DNA of 64,000 bases, from positions 434,001 to 498,000 of the forward strand of contig NZ_JAEPBG010000001.1 of NCBI RefSeq assembly GCF_016632335.1. The letters run 5' to 3'. Under the pieces are notes generated by a model. That model was not told the origin of the DNA. It saw nothing but the letters and a program-made list of their open reading frames with translations, and ran no database searches. The stretch comes from Noviherbaspirillum pedocola (lineage in GTDB: Bacteria > Pseudomonadota > Gammaproteobacteria > Burkholderiales > Burkholderiaceae_D). Within the stretch, counting starts at the first letter, position 1, and every line of letters starts with the position of its first letter. The translations under genes were made by a program, and so were the position numbers. Positions 35,509 through 43,743 of this stretch are shown here, piece after piece.

Positions 35509-36480
35509 ATGCAACAGGAAATCCGCTTCGCCACTTTCAATGTCTGCAACCTGGCGCTGCCTGGGGTGCGCTACTACGACGGCATCGAACCCTACACCGA
35601 CGAGGAATACGATCTGCGCATCGCCTGGCTGGCGCAGCAGCTGGACCGGCTCGACGCCGACGTAATCGGCCTGCAGGAAGTGTTTTCGGCGGCGGCGTTG
35701 CGCGATACGCTGGCCAAGACCCGGCACTACCGCGATGCCTGGCATGTTTGTGAAGACGCCCGGCAGCCCGACGGCAAACCGGCGCCGGGCGTGGCGCTCA
35801 TCAGCCGGCTTCGGATCGACGATGCCGAATACCACCGTCTCCTCCCCGGTGAAAACGAATTTCTGCTACCGCAACGCAATGAACCCGTCGCCGGCTTCAC
35901 CCGGCCGGTTCTGCGCGCACGGCTGATGCTGACGCCGACGCGCGCGCTGCATCTGTTCGTGCTGCACCTGAAATCGCAGCGGCCGGATTATATCGATGAC
36001 TCTGGCGGCGCAACGGCCGATGCGGTGGCGCTGGCCATGCTGCGTTCGCTGATGCGGCGCGGCATTGATGCCTGGGGCGTGCGCAGGCTGATTGCCGAGA
36101 CGCTGGCGCGCGAGGCGGCGCCAGTGATGGTGATGGGCGACTTCAATGACAGCGCCGATGCGGTGACCACGCGTATTGCCATGGCCGGCGCGGCCGATAG
36201 CGGCGAAGCATGGCTGCGGCATTGCAGCCGCCTGGTCGGCAGGCGTGATCCGCTGCGGGATACCGGTTACACGCACATCCACGCCGGCCGCCACGACAGC
36301 ATCGATCATGTGCTGGTATCGCAGGAATTCGATCCGGCTGCGGAAAATGCGATTGCCGAAGCAATCGAGGTCGGCTACCTGAATGACCACCTGTCCGTGC
36401 CCACGCCCGGCGCGTCTGACCACGGCGCGGTGCTGGTGCGAGTGCGATTGAAGGCGGATGCGGCTGATCCCGGGGCGTAG
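35509..36480 (+). CDS. endonuclease/exonuclease/phosphatase (EEP) family protein
   Basis: The 323-aa protein has the DNase I-like fold: RFATFNVCNLALPG (first Asn), DADVIGLQEVFSA with the metal-binding Glu, VMVMGDFNDSADAV with the Asp-Asn pair, and DSIDHVLVSQEF plus SDHGAVLV with the catalytic Asp-His. No signal peptide or membrane helix is seen, so it is probably cytosolic. Substrates of this group vary (nucleic acids, phospholipids, nucleotides) and cannot be decided here. ATG 35509 follows an AGGT box. The TAG stop is the first triplet of the GTAGGTCGGGC arm of a REP-like repeat. Confidence 0.87.
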   Translation: MQQEIRFATFNVCNLALPGVRYYDGIEPYTDEEYDLRIAWLAQQLDRLDADVIGLQEVFSAAALRDTLAKTRHYRDAWHVCEDARQPDGKPAPGVALISRLRIDDAEYHRLLPGENEFLLPQRNEPVAGFTRPVLRARLMLTPTRALHLFVLHLKSQRPDYIDDSGGATADAVALAMLRSLMRRGIDAWGVRRLIAETLAREAAPVMVMGDFNDSADAVTTRIAMAGAADSGEAWLRHCSRLVGRRDPLRDTGYTHIHAGRHDSIDHVLVSQEFDPAAENAIAEAIEVGYLNDHLSVPTPGASDHGAVLVRVRLKADAADPGA

Positions 36481-36622
36481 GTCGGGCTGCAAGCCCGACA
36501 CGAACTCTGCTCGCCCGTCGACCGCCGCGGAATGCGGTATTACCTGACTTGCGAGACGCCAAACCGGAAGCCTGTAATTGATCGAGCTTAACGTCGGGCA
36601 TCCTTCGTCAGCCCGACCTACG
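36476..36622. repeat. REP-like inverted repeat (copy 1)
   Basis: The left arm CGTAGGTCGGGCTG (36476 on) and the right arm ending CAGCCCGACCTACGG (to 36622) are complementary, with nested GTCGGGC/GCCCGAC arms. The copies at 47.45 and 58.42 kb share the GTAGG(T/G)(C/T)GGGC core. The arms contain the stop codons of both flanking convergent genes. Confidence 0.75.
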
Positions 36623-36785
36623 GCGGCTCGGTCTGCGCATCATGTTCGACCGGCGGCGGCAAGCCGCCGTCCTCGTCGCCAGGAGTTGACACGCGCTCCT
36701 GCTTGCGTTTGAGCTTCTCTTCCTTTTTCTTTTTCTTCTCGAGTTCCTTCTGCCGCTTCTCATACTGGTAATTCGGTTTCACCAC
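36618..36785 (-). CDS. small Lys/Glu-rich basic protein (55 aa)
   Basis: The ORF starts with GTG (36785) after a GGAGA box seven bases upstream (36797-36793). It encodes VVKPNYQYEKRQKELEKKKK and then a highly charged stretch, a likely single helix, before an acidic/Pro tail. A second in-frame GTG directly follows. Small proteins with the NYQYEKRQ opening are, to my knowledge, common in Burkholderiales, without known function; nucleic-acid or ribosome contact is a guess from charge. The TAG stop is inside the right arm of the REP-like repeat. It lies upstream of xerD and ogt in the sense of leftward genes and is probably transcribed alone. Confidence 0.65.
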   Translation of the reverse strand: MVKPNYQYEKRQKELEKKKKKEEKLKRKQERVSTPGDEDGGLPPPVEHDAQTEPP

Positions 36786-36955
36786 GACGTGTTCTCCGGG
36801 ACGAGCTGCGATAGGGAAATTCCAGCAATCAAGATAAGGGCCTTTCGCTTTGGCCGATATTCGATATGCCGAGGCATGCTAGCACGCACTTCCGCGCGGC
36901 GGCGTGATCGAACGCCAGAGATCGAAGGAAACCCTGTCCGCCCGAGCGCCGTGGC

Positions 36956-37858
36956 TTATCCGCGCGGATGATGCCTGGCGTGAATGACCTTCAACCGTTC
37001 ACGCGCCACGTGCGTATAGATTTGCGTGGTTGAAATATCGGCATGACCGAGCAGCAACTGCACCACGCGCAGATCGGCGCCGTGGTTCAGCAAATGGGTG
37101 GCGAAAGCATGTCGCATCGTGTGCGGCGACAGCGGCGCGGTAATGCCGGCCTTTAACGCATGCTTCTTGATCAGCACCCAGAACATCTGCCGCGTCATCG
37201 CGCTGCCGCGGCCGGTGACGAACAGCGCATCGTCCACCGCGCCATTCAGGATCACGCCGCGCGCCTCGCGCAGATAACGTTCGATCCAGGCGCGCGCCTC
37301 GTCGCCGAAGGGCACCAGCCGCGTCTTGCTGCCCTTGCCGGTGATGCGCAGCACGCCTTCGTTCATGCCGACTTCCAGCGTCTTCAGCGTCACCAGTTCG
37401 GACACGCGCAAGCCGCTGGCATACATCAGCTCGAGCATGGTGCGGTCGCGCAGTCCCAGCGGCGTGGTCACATCGGGCGCGGCCAGCAGCGCCTCGACCT
37501 GCGCCTCTGACAGGGTTTTCGGAAAGCGCGGCGGCTGGCGCGCCGACTTCATGCGCAGGCAGGGGTCGACCGTGATGCGGCGCTGGCGCAGCGCCATGCC
37601 GTAATAACGTTTCAGGGCTGCCAGGCGTCGGTTGGCCGAGGTGGCGCGGCTGTCCTCATGCCGCGCGGCGAAGTAGGCCGCCAGATCCGGCGCACCGGCG
37701 GCATCGATTTCCTTGCCGTGCTCCTCGGCGAGCCACTGCGCAAACAGCGACAGGTCGCGCCGATAGGCATCGAGCGTGTTTTTCGCCAGACCGTCTTCCA
37801 GCCACAGCGTGTCGCAGAAGATGTCGATCTGCGACTGGCTTTTCGCGAGCGCTTCCAT
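36956..37858 (-). CDS. xerD: tyrosine recombinase XerD
   Basis: The 300-aa site-specific recombinase resolves chromosome dimers at dif together with XerC. The N-terminal core-binding domain contains NTLDAYRRDLSLFAQWL. The catalytic residues follow: Arg in YASGLRVSELVTL, the Lys region ITGKGSKTRLVPFG, HTMRHAFATHLLNHGADLR with the H-x-x-R, LLGHADISTTQIYTHV with the His and the nucleophile Tyr. ATG 37858 is used; the first codon of the longer frame is TTG. The ATG overlaps the ogt stop (TGATG), which suggests translational coupling. Sequence type fits XerD rather than a phage integrase. Confidence 0.95.
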   Translation of the reverse strand: MEALAKSQSQIDIFCDTLWLEDGLAKNTLDAYRRDLSLFAQWLAEEHGKEIDAAGAPDLAAYFAARHEDSRATSANRRLAALKRYYGMALRQRRITVDPCLRMKSARQPPRFPKTLSEAQVEALLAAPDVTTPLGLRDRTMLELMYASGLRVSELVTLKTLEVGMNEGVLRITGKGSKTRLVPFGDEARAWIERYLREARGVILNGAVDDALFVTGRGSAMTRQMFWVLIKKHALKAGITAPLSPHTMRHAFATHLLNHGADLRVVQLLLGHADISTTQIYTHVARERLKVIHARHHPRG

Positions 37859-38373
37859 CAATAGCCCCGCACGCCTTCATGCGCCAGCAGCCAGCGCTTG
37901 ACGCCGAGATGGAAGCCATCCGCTTCATCGCTGTTGGCAAAGCCGCCGAGGCCGCCGGCGGCCAGCACGCGGTGGCAGGGAATGACCATCGGAAACCAGT
38001 TCGCGCCGCAGGCCTGGCCGACCGCGCGCGGCGCCGAGCGAAGGTGCTTGGCGACTTCGCCATAGGTCAGCGTTTCGCCGCGCGGTATGGCGGAAATCGT
38101 TTGCCAGACGCGCTGCTGAAACGCGGTGCCGGCCGCGGCCAGCGGCAGATCGAAGCGAAAACCAGGATCGGCGAAATACGCCTGCAGCTGCTCGTCGACG
38201 CGCCGGCACAAGGCATCGGTCGGCGCGGCAAGCGGATACGAAGACGGCAGATAGACCAGCTCTTTCAACTGGTCGCCTGCGATGCGCATGCCCACGGCGC
38301 CAAAGGGCGCGGGCACGACGGCATCGAACAGGGAGGGAATCGGTTTGGCGGGCATGGCGGCAAGCATAAGCAA
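37858..38373 (-). CDS. ogt: methylated-DNA-protein-cysteine methyltransferase
   Basis: The 171-aa suicide repair protein removes methyl groups from O6-methylguanine. The active-site signature is MVIPCHRVLAAGG with the acceptor Cys. The helix-turn-helix has TLTYGEVAKHLRSAPRAVGQA with the Arg finger, and the C-terminal GGFANSDEADGFHLGVKRWLL is usual. The first residues before MPAKPIPSLF may not be translated, since ATG 38355 is an alternative start. The gene is coupled to xerD. An N-terminal ribonuclease-like domain (about residues 20-90) is present as in Ogt/Ada-C. Confidence 0.93.
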   Translation of the reverse strand: MLMLAAMPAKPIPSLFDAVVPAPFGAVGMRIAGDQLKELVYLPSSYPLAAPTDALCRRVDEQLQAYFADPGFRFDLPLAAAGTAFQQRVWQTISAIPRGETLTYGEVAKHLRSAPRAVGQACGANWFPMVIPCHRVLAAGGLGGFANSDEADGFHLGVKRWLLAHEGVRGY

Positions 38374-38404
38374 AAAGGCCGTTGCCCGCCATGGGCAACG
38401 GCCT
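38372..38404 (-). terminator. Rho-independent terminator of dctPQM
   Basis: On the minus strand AGGCCGTTGCCC pairs with GGGCAACGGCCT (38404-38393 / 38387-38376) around a 5-base loop and is followed by TTTTT. It lies 56 bp beyond the dctM stop. Its stem is perfect, 12 bp. Confidence 0.88.
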
Positions 38405-38459
38405 GCTAAAACAAAGGATCAGCAGCCTGCGCCGCTGAGGAAGGCGCAGCCTGCCGGCT

Positions 38460-39743
38460 TCAGCCGCCGTACAGCATCCTCGGCAGCCACAGCGAGATTT
38501 CCGGCACGTAGGTCACCAAACCGAGGAAGGCCAGCATCGTCAGCAGCCACGGCATCACCGCCACGGTCAGTTCGGTAATGCCCATCTTCGTGATGCCCGA
38601 GGCGACGTACAGGTTCAGGCCCACCGGCGGATGGCACATGCCGACTTCCATGTTCACCACCATCATGATGCCGAAGTGCACCGGATCGATGCCGAGCTGG
38701 GTCGCGACCGGGAACAGGATAGGCGCCATGATCAGCACGATCGACGACGGCTCCATCACATTGCCGGCCACCAGCAGCAGGACGTTCACCACCAGCAGGA
38801 AGCTCACCGTGCCGAAGCCCTGGCCCATGATCCAGCCGGCCATCGTCTGCGGAATGTTTTCCGAAGTCATCAGGTAGGAGAACAGCACCGCGTTGGTGAT
38901 GATGTACAAGAGCATCGCCGACATCGACGCCGAATCCAGCAGCACCTTCGGAATCTGCTTCAGGCTCAGGTCCTTGTAGACGAACACCGCGATGATGAAC
39001 GCATATACCGCCGACATCGCTGCCGCCTCGGTCGGCGTAAACACGCCGGTATAGATGCCGCCCATCACGATGACGATCAGCAGCAGGCCCCAGACGCTCT
39101 TGCGGAACGCGGTGAAGCGCTCGGCCCAGGTCGCCCGCTTCATGCGCGGATAGTTGAATTTCTTCGCGCGATACCAGGTGGTGAAGCCGAGGAAGAAGGC
39201 CAGCATCAGGCCCGGGATCACGCCGGCCATGAACAGCTTGCCGACCGAGGTATTGGTGGAGACCGAGTACATCACCATCACAATCGATGGCGGGATCAGG
39301 ATACCCAAAGCGCCCGAAGTGGTGATCACACCGGCGCCGAAGCCCTTCGGATAACCCTGCCGCACCATGGCCGGCATGATGATCGAGCCGATCGCCACCA
39401 CCGTGGCCGGGCTCGAACCCGAGACCGCGGCGAACAGCGCGCAGGCCAAAACGCCGGCCAGCGCCAGGCCGCCATGCCAGTGGCCGACCATGGAGGTGGC
39501 GAAATTGATCATGCGTCTGGCCACGCCGCCATGGGTCAGGAAATTGCCGGCCAGGATGAAGAACGGGATCGCCATGATCTCGAAGTTTTCCAGGCCGGTG
39601 AACAGCTTCAGCGCCACCGACTGCACCGGGACGTGGGTCATCGTGAACAGGAAGCTCAACACCGTCAGACCGAGCGCGATCGAAATCGGCATGCCGGTCA
39701 GCATGAGCACGATGAGCAAAACGAAGATGATGAGGGCGTTCAT
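38460..39743 (-). CDS. dctM: TRAP dicarboxylate transporter large permease
   Basis: The 427-aa membrane protein is the sodium-coupled transport subunit of a tripartite ATP-independent periplasmic transporter. About twelve hydrophobic segments and two hairpin re-entrant loops are visible. Family phrases are FFILAGNFLTHGGVARRMINF, SGSSPATVVAIGSIIMPAMV, TTSGALGILIPPSIVMVMYS and HFGIMMVVNMEVGMCHPPVG. The start overlaps the dctQ stop (ATGA). It works with DctQ and the binding protein DctP, encoded in the same operon. The substrate class (C4-dicarboxylates) is inferred from subfamily and the adjacent DctS/DctR-like pair. Confidence 0.93.
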   Translation of the reverse strand: MNALIIFVLLIVLMLTGMPISIALGLTVLSFLFTMTHVPVQSVALKLFTGLENFEIMAIPFFILAGNFLTHGGVARRMINFATSMVGHWHGGLALAGVLACALFAAVSGSSPATVVAIGSIIMPAMVRQGYPKGFGAGVITTSGALGILIPPSIVMVMYSVSTNTSVGKLFMAGVIPGLMLAFFLGFTTWYRAKKFNYPRMKRATWAERFTAFRKSVWGLLLIVIVMGGIYTGVFTPTEAAAMSAVYAFIIAVFVYKDLSLKQIPKVLLDSASMSAMLLYIITNAVLFSYLMTSENIPQTMAGWIMGQGFGTVSFLLVVNVLLLVAGNVMEPSSIVLIMAPILFPVATQLGIDPVHFGIMMVVNMEVGMCHPPVGLNLYVASGITKMGITELTVAVMPWLLTMLAFLGLVTYVPEISLWLPRMLYGG

Positions 39744-40309
39744 ACTTTGGCTCCCGAAATGTCTTCGGCGGCCGGATCCAGGCCCTCGACGTGGGCATGG
39801 TCATGCTTGGGCAGTTCGCCGGTGCGGATGAAGGACCAGGCGACCTGGAGGAAGCGGAAACACATCAGGTAGGAGCCGAGCGGAATGGCGGCATAGACCA
39901 TCCACATCGGCAGCTCCATGACTTCCGACACGCTGCTGGTATGGCTGAGCTCATAGATGAAATTCGCGCCCAGCGTACCGACGATGCCGGTAAACAGCGC
40001 GCCAGCGAACAGGCCAATGACCACGAAGCGGCGGTACCACTCGGTATTCATGCGATTGATGATCACGTCGACGCCGACGTGGATGCCGGTACGCACGCCG
40101 TAAGCGGCGCCGAACTTGGCCATCCACACGAACATGTAGATGGTCAGCTCCTGCGCCCAGCTCATGTTGATGGCGATGAGTTCGTCCTGCAGCCAGGGTA
40201 TCGGCAAGCCGGACAGATAGCGGTGCACGACCGCGATAAAGACGACGATGGTCGCCGCGCCCATCAGGGTGGCGATGAGCCACTCCTCAAGATGGTCCAG
40301 AAATTTCAT
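39740..40309 (-). CDS. dctQ: TRAP transporter small permease
   Basis: The 189-aa protein has four hydrophobic segments, beginning with WLIATLMGAATIVVFIAVVHRY. The conserved small-permease phrases IPWLQDELIAINMSWAQELTIY and FGAAYGVRTGIHVGVDVIIN are present. It stabilises DctM and docks the periplasmic binding protein. It overlaps dctM by 4 bp and lies 91 bp after dctP. A stem-loop sits in that gap. The C-terminus has a cytosolic His/Asp-rich tail (LPKHDHAHVEGLDPAAED). Confidence 0.92.
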   Translation of the reverse strand: MKFLDHLEEWLIATLMGAATIVVFIAVVHRYLSGLPIPWLQDELIAINMSWAQELTIYMFVWMAKFGAAYGVRTGIHVGVDVIINRMNTEWYRRFVVIGLFAGALFTGIVGTLGANFIYELSHTSSVSEVMELPMWMVYAAIPLGSYLMCFRFLQVAWSFIRTGELPKHDHAHVEGLDPAAEDISGAKV

Positions 40310-40334
40310 GATGTCTCCCAGGATGGGATCGCGC

Positions 40335-40385
40335 GAAGCGCACTGAAAAACCCGCGCCGTCAGTAACGGGCGGGCTCAGCGCTTC
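40335..40385 (-). promoter_or_regulatory. intercistronic stem-loop between dctP and dctQ
   Basis: GAAGCGCACTGA (40335-40346) can pair with TCAGCGCTTC (40376-40385), with further pairing CCCGC / GCGGG inside. It sits in the 91-bp gap after dctP. Such hairpins often stabilise the upstream message and attenuate read-through, giving more binding protein than permease. No T-run follows. Confidence 0.5.
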
Positions 40386-40400
40386 ATGGTTGCGCGATGA

Positions 40401-41405
40401 TTATTTATAACCGGCTGCCGCGGCTTCCTTGTTGACCGCGTCGATGGTCTCTTTACCGATACGGCTTTCCATCTGCTTCTGCACCGGCAGCAGCGCTTTA
40501 CGCCATTCCGCCTTTTCCTTGTCGTTCAGGGTGTAGATCGTGGTCTTGCCCGAGGCTTTCACCGCGGCCATGGCCTTGTCGTTCTCTTCCTTGGCGATCT
40601 GGTTGTTGTACTTGGTGGCTTCCTTCATCGCGCCGTCGAGCTCGCTGCGGATGTCCGCCGGCAGGCCGTCCCAGAACTTCTTGTTGACGATGACCGCATA
40701 GCCCAGATAGCCGTGGTCGGAAACGGTCACGTCCTTCTGCACTTCATGCATCTTCTGGGTGTAGAGGTTGGACGGCGGATTCTCGGTGCCGTCGACCACG
40801 CCGGTCTGCAGTGCCTGGTAGACCTCGGAGAAGGCCATCACCTGCGGATTGGCGCCCAGCGCGCGCATCTGCGCATCGAGCACCTTGGACGACTGGATGC
40901 GCATCTTCAGGCCGCGGAAGTCGGAAGGCTGGTGCAGCGGCTTGTTGGCCGACATCACCTTGAAGCCATTGTCCCAATAGGCCAGGCCGGTGATGCCCTT
41001 CGGCTCGAGCTTCTGGAACAGCTGCTTGCCGACCGGACCTTCGGTGACGCGGTACAGCACTTCCTTGTTCGGGAAGATGTACGGCAGATCGAAGACTTCG
41101 AATTCCTTCACGCCGAGCGGGCCGAACTTGGCCAGCGAGGGCGCGAGCATCTGCACCGCGCCGAGCTGCAGCGCTTCCATTTCTTCCTTGTCCTTGTACA
41201 GCGTGCTGTTCGGGTAGACTTCCACCTTCACGCGGCCCTTGGTCGCCTTCTCGGCCAACTCCTTGAATTTCTCGGCGGCCTTGCCTTTCGGCGTATCCGT
41301 CGCGACGACGTGGCTGAACTTGATGATGATCGGGGCCTGGGCAAATGCCGGACCGGAAACGATGGCCGCGGCGGCCAGGGCAAAGCAAAGCGATTTCAGC
41401 TTCAT
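40401..41405 (-). CDS. dctP: TRAP transporter substrate-binding protein (DctP family)
   Basis: The 334-aa periplasmic binding protein has a Sec signal peptide (MKLKSLCFALAAAAIVSGPA, cleaved near AFA-QA). The mature DctP fold shows IIIKFSHVVATDTPKGKAAE, VKVEVYPNSTLYKDKEEM, RGLKMRIQSSKVLDAQMRAL with the conserved substrate-binding Arg, and VVDGTENPPSNLYTQ. ATG 41405 has GGAG seven bases upstream, which decides the start; the open frame runs to 41951 across the divergent sensor gene. This is the first gene of dctPQM. C4-dicarboxylates such as succinate or malate are the likely ligands, by subfamily and context. Confidence 0.93.
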   Translation of the reverse strand: MKLKSLCFALAAAAIVSGPAFAQAPIIIKFSHVVATDTPKGKAAEKFKELAEKATKGRVKVEVYPNSTLYKDKEEMEALQLGAVQMLAPSLAKFGPLGVKEFEVFDLPYIFPNKEVLYRVTEGPVGKQLFQKLEPKGITGLAYWDNGFKVMSANKPLHQPSDFRGLKMRIQSSKVLDAQMRALGANPQVMAFSEVYQALQTGVVDGTENPPSNLYTQKMHEVQKDVTVSDHGYLGYAVIVNKKFWDGLPADIRSELDGAMKEATKYNNQIAKEENDKAMAAVKASGKTTIYTLNDKEKAEWRKALLPVQKQMESRIGKETIDAVNKEAAAAGYK

Positions 41406-41479
41406 TGATATCTCCATAGGACGGTATGTATTTTCTTGCTCTTCTTGTGAGGCAAGAGATTGTTCCCAGCTTGGCGGGC

Positions 41480-41495
41480 AACCACAACTGTGGTT
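41480..41495. promoter_or_regulatory. palindrome AACCACA-AC-TGTGGTT between dctP and the divergent sensor gene
   Basis: A perfect 7-bp inverted repeat with 2-bp centre lies in the 157-bp divergent region, 75 bp before dctP and 68 bp before the sensor kinase start. It is followed by a second palindromic core GGTTAACC (41492-41499). Dimeric LuxR/FixJ-type regulators bind such sites, so it is a candidate operator for the DctR-like protein. This is inference. Confidence 0.45.
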
Positions 41496-41562
41496 AACCG
41501 CAATTCTAAGCCAACAAACATATTTCTTTAGAGATACGTTTCTTTTAAGACACATTTTCAGC

Positions 41563-43626
41563 ATGCCCAAGCTTTTTTCCCCGCTGGCGCTCGGCCGGCT
41601 GCGCGAGCGTCCCCAGTCCTGGCGCTGGATGCTGCCCGTCTTTTTGCTGCTGCTGTTCCTGTTCGCGCTGCTCTGGCTACCGTGGCAGGCGCAACGCATG
41701 GAAGCCACCGAGCGCGAAGAGCAGCTGATCGCCGATACCTTGTGGGTGGAACAGACGATCCGCTTCCAGCTCAGCCGCGACGAGGAAAGCCTGACCCTGG
41801 CCGCTGCCGACATTGCCGCCGGCACGCTCGACACCAGGAAGTGGGAATTCCGGATGAACGCGCTGCTGCGCAACAGCCGCGAAATCATTCGCGTCGGCTG
41901 GCTCGATGCGAATGGCCGCCAGGTCGAATCCACCGACGGCCGCACCATCACCGAAGCCGAACTGCCTCCCGCCTCGCGCGCCGCGCTCGAGCATGCACGG
42001 GAAATCCGCGCCCCCCGCTACAGCGCGCCGGTCTGGTCCGACGGCGCCGCCACCTTCGACTACCACATGCCGATCTTCGCCGGCGGCCGCTATCTCGGCG
42101 ACCTGGTGGCGACCTACAACGCCAGCAACATCCTCGATCAGATGGTGCCGTGGTGGTTCGCCCGGGACAATGAAATCCGCCTGACCGACTTCGAGGACCG
42201 GCTGCTGGACCGGCGCGCGGCCGGCGGCGCGGGCCGCAATGTCTACACCCATAACCACGCGCTGGAATTGCCGGGCCTGACGCTGATGCTGCATACGAAC
42301 AGCGTCAAGAGCGCGCCGAAGCTGCTGCCCAACCTGCTGGTGGGCTCGGTGATCGCCTTGTCGCTCGGCCTGCTGTGGAGCCTGGCGGCGCTGTGGCGCG
42401 ACATCGTCCGGCGCCAGGCCGCCGAGGATGCGCTGCGCGAGCAATTGCTGTTTCGCAGCGCGATGGAAAACTCGCTCGTCACCGGCCTGCGCGCGCGCGA
42501 CCTCGATGGCAGGGTGACCTATGTGAACCCGGCGTTCTGCCAGATGGTCGGTTATCCGGCGCACGAGATCGTGGGCCGGGTGCCGCCGATGCCCTACTGG
42601 GCGCCGGAGGCGATGAACGAATACCAGCAACGCTTTTCCCAGGTGCTGGCCGGCACCATCACGCCGCACTTCGAAACCATCTTCCAGCGCGCCGACGGCG
42701 AGCGCTTTCCGGTGATGGTGTTCGAAGCGCCGCTGCTGGACGAGCACGGGCAGCAGACCGGCTGGATGAGTTCGATCCTGGACATCTCCGAACTGCGCCG
42801 CGCGGAAAACATCAACCGGCAGCAGCAGGAACAATTGCAGGCCAGCGCGCGGCTGGCCAGCATGGGTGAAATCGCTTCCACGCTCGCGCATGAGCTGAAC
42901 CAGCCGCTGGCGGCGATTTCCAGCTACACCGCCGGCGCGCTCAACATGCTGGCGCGCCCGGACGCCGACCGCATGCCACCCGGCATGCTGCGCGGCGCCC
43001 TGGAAAAGACGCATGCGCAGGCACAGCGCGCCGGCAACATCATTCGCAGCGTGCATGCGTTTGCGAAGAAGCGGGACCCGGCGCGCCATCCGGTCGACGT
43101 CACCAGGCTGCTGCACGGCCTGTTGCCGCTGGTGGAAACGCAGGCGCGCGATGCGATGGTACGCATCCGCCTTTCCTGCGCGCCGGACCTGCCGCCAGTG
43201 CTCGGCGACAAGGTGATGCTGGAACAGGTGTTGCTGAACCTGACGCGCAACGGCATCGAAGCCATGCGCGACACCGCGCCGGAGCAGCGGCTGATGACGA
43301 TCAGTGCCGCGTTGGCCACCGGCACGGCCAGTCCGATGCTGCAGATCTCGGTAGGTGATCATGGTCACGGCATTGCCGAGGACGTCGCGGGGAAACTGTT
43401 TTCCGCCTTCTTTTCCACCAAGTCCGAGGGCATGGGCGTGGGCCTGAACATCTGCCGCAGCGTGGTGGAAGCGCATGGCGGCACGCTGACGCACCGCCCG
43501 GACCCGGATGGCGGCACGCAGTTCTGCTTCACTCTGCCGGCACTGGCGAGTGAAGCAACGCCAACCGCGCCCACGCCGCCCGTCGAGCCGAAGCCGGCGC
43601 CGGAACGCGAAGATTCTCAGGCTTGA
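41563..43626 (+). CDS. dctS: sensor histidine kinase for C4-dicarboxylates (DctS/DctB-like)
   Basis: The 687-aa membrane kinase has a first helix near residues 24-42 (MLPVFLLLLFLFALLWLPW) and a periplasmic sensing domain to about 250. A second helix (LLVGSVIALSLGLLWSLAAL) and a PAS domain (about 300-410, RDLDGRVTYVNPAFCQMVGY) follow. The phosphoacceptor His is in ASMGEIASTLAHELNQPLAA, typical of the HK4 class. The ATPase domain shows LEQVLLNLTRNGIEAM and EGMGVGLNICRSVVEAHGG. ATG 41563 is chosen because upstream in-frame sequence lies antisense to dctP. The linked regulator is FixJ-like, as in the DctS/DctR pair of Rhodobacter, so I use that naming. It is divergent from dctP. Confidence 0.88.
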   Translation: MPKLFSPLALGRLRERPQSWRWMLPVFLLLLFLFALLWLPWQAQRMEATEREEQLIADTLWVEQTIRFQLSRDEESLTLAAADIAAGTLDTRKWEFRMNALLRNSREIIRVGWLDANGRQVESTDGRTITEAELPPASRAALEHAREIRAPRYSAPVWSDGAATFDYHMPIFAGGRYLGDLVATYNASNILDQMVPWWFARDNEIRLTDFEDRLLDRRAAGGAGRNVYTHNHALELPGLTLMLHTNSVKSAPKLLPNLLVGSVIALSLGLLWSLAALWRDIVRRQAAEDALREQLLFRSAMENSLVTGLRARDLDGRVTYVNPAFCQMVGYPAHEIVGRVPPMPYWAPEAMNEYQQRFSQVLAGTITPHFETIFQRADGERFPVMVFEAPLLDEHGQQTGWMSSILDISELRRAENINRQQQEQLQASARLASMGEIASTLAHELNQPLAAISSYTAGALNMLARPDADRMPPGMLRGALEKTHAQAQRAGNIIRSVHAFAKKRDPARHPVDVTRLLHGLLPLVETQARDAMVRIRLSCAPDLPPVLGDKVMLEQVLLNLTRNGIEAMRDTAPEQRLMTISAALATGTASPMLQISVGDHGHGIAEDVAGKLFSAFFSTKSEGMGVGLNICRSVVEAHGGTLTHRPDPDGGTQFCFTLPALASEATPTAPTPPVEPKPAPEREDSQA

Positions 43627-43743
43627 GAAAGATTACGGTGCGCTCACTAGATTTTCGTTACACTCGCATCGCGCGGAACTTTCACAAGGGAAATTCCGGC
43701 GCAACGCCGGCCGAACCCTGCGGCGGCCCTGTCGGGATGGAAC

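Noticed and set aside
41500-41513. Sigma54-like sequence (TGGC-N6-TTGC on the minus strand) upstream of dctP
   Set aside because: The distance between the GG and GC elements is one base short of the strict sigma54 spacing, and the regulator here is FixJ-like, not NtrC-like.
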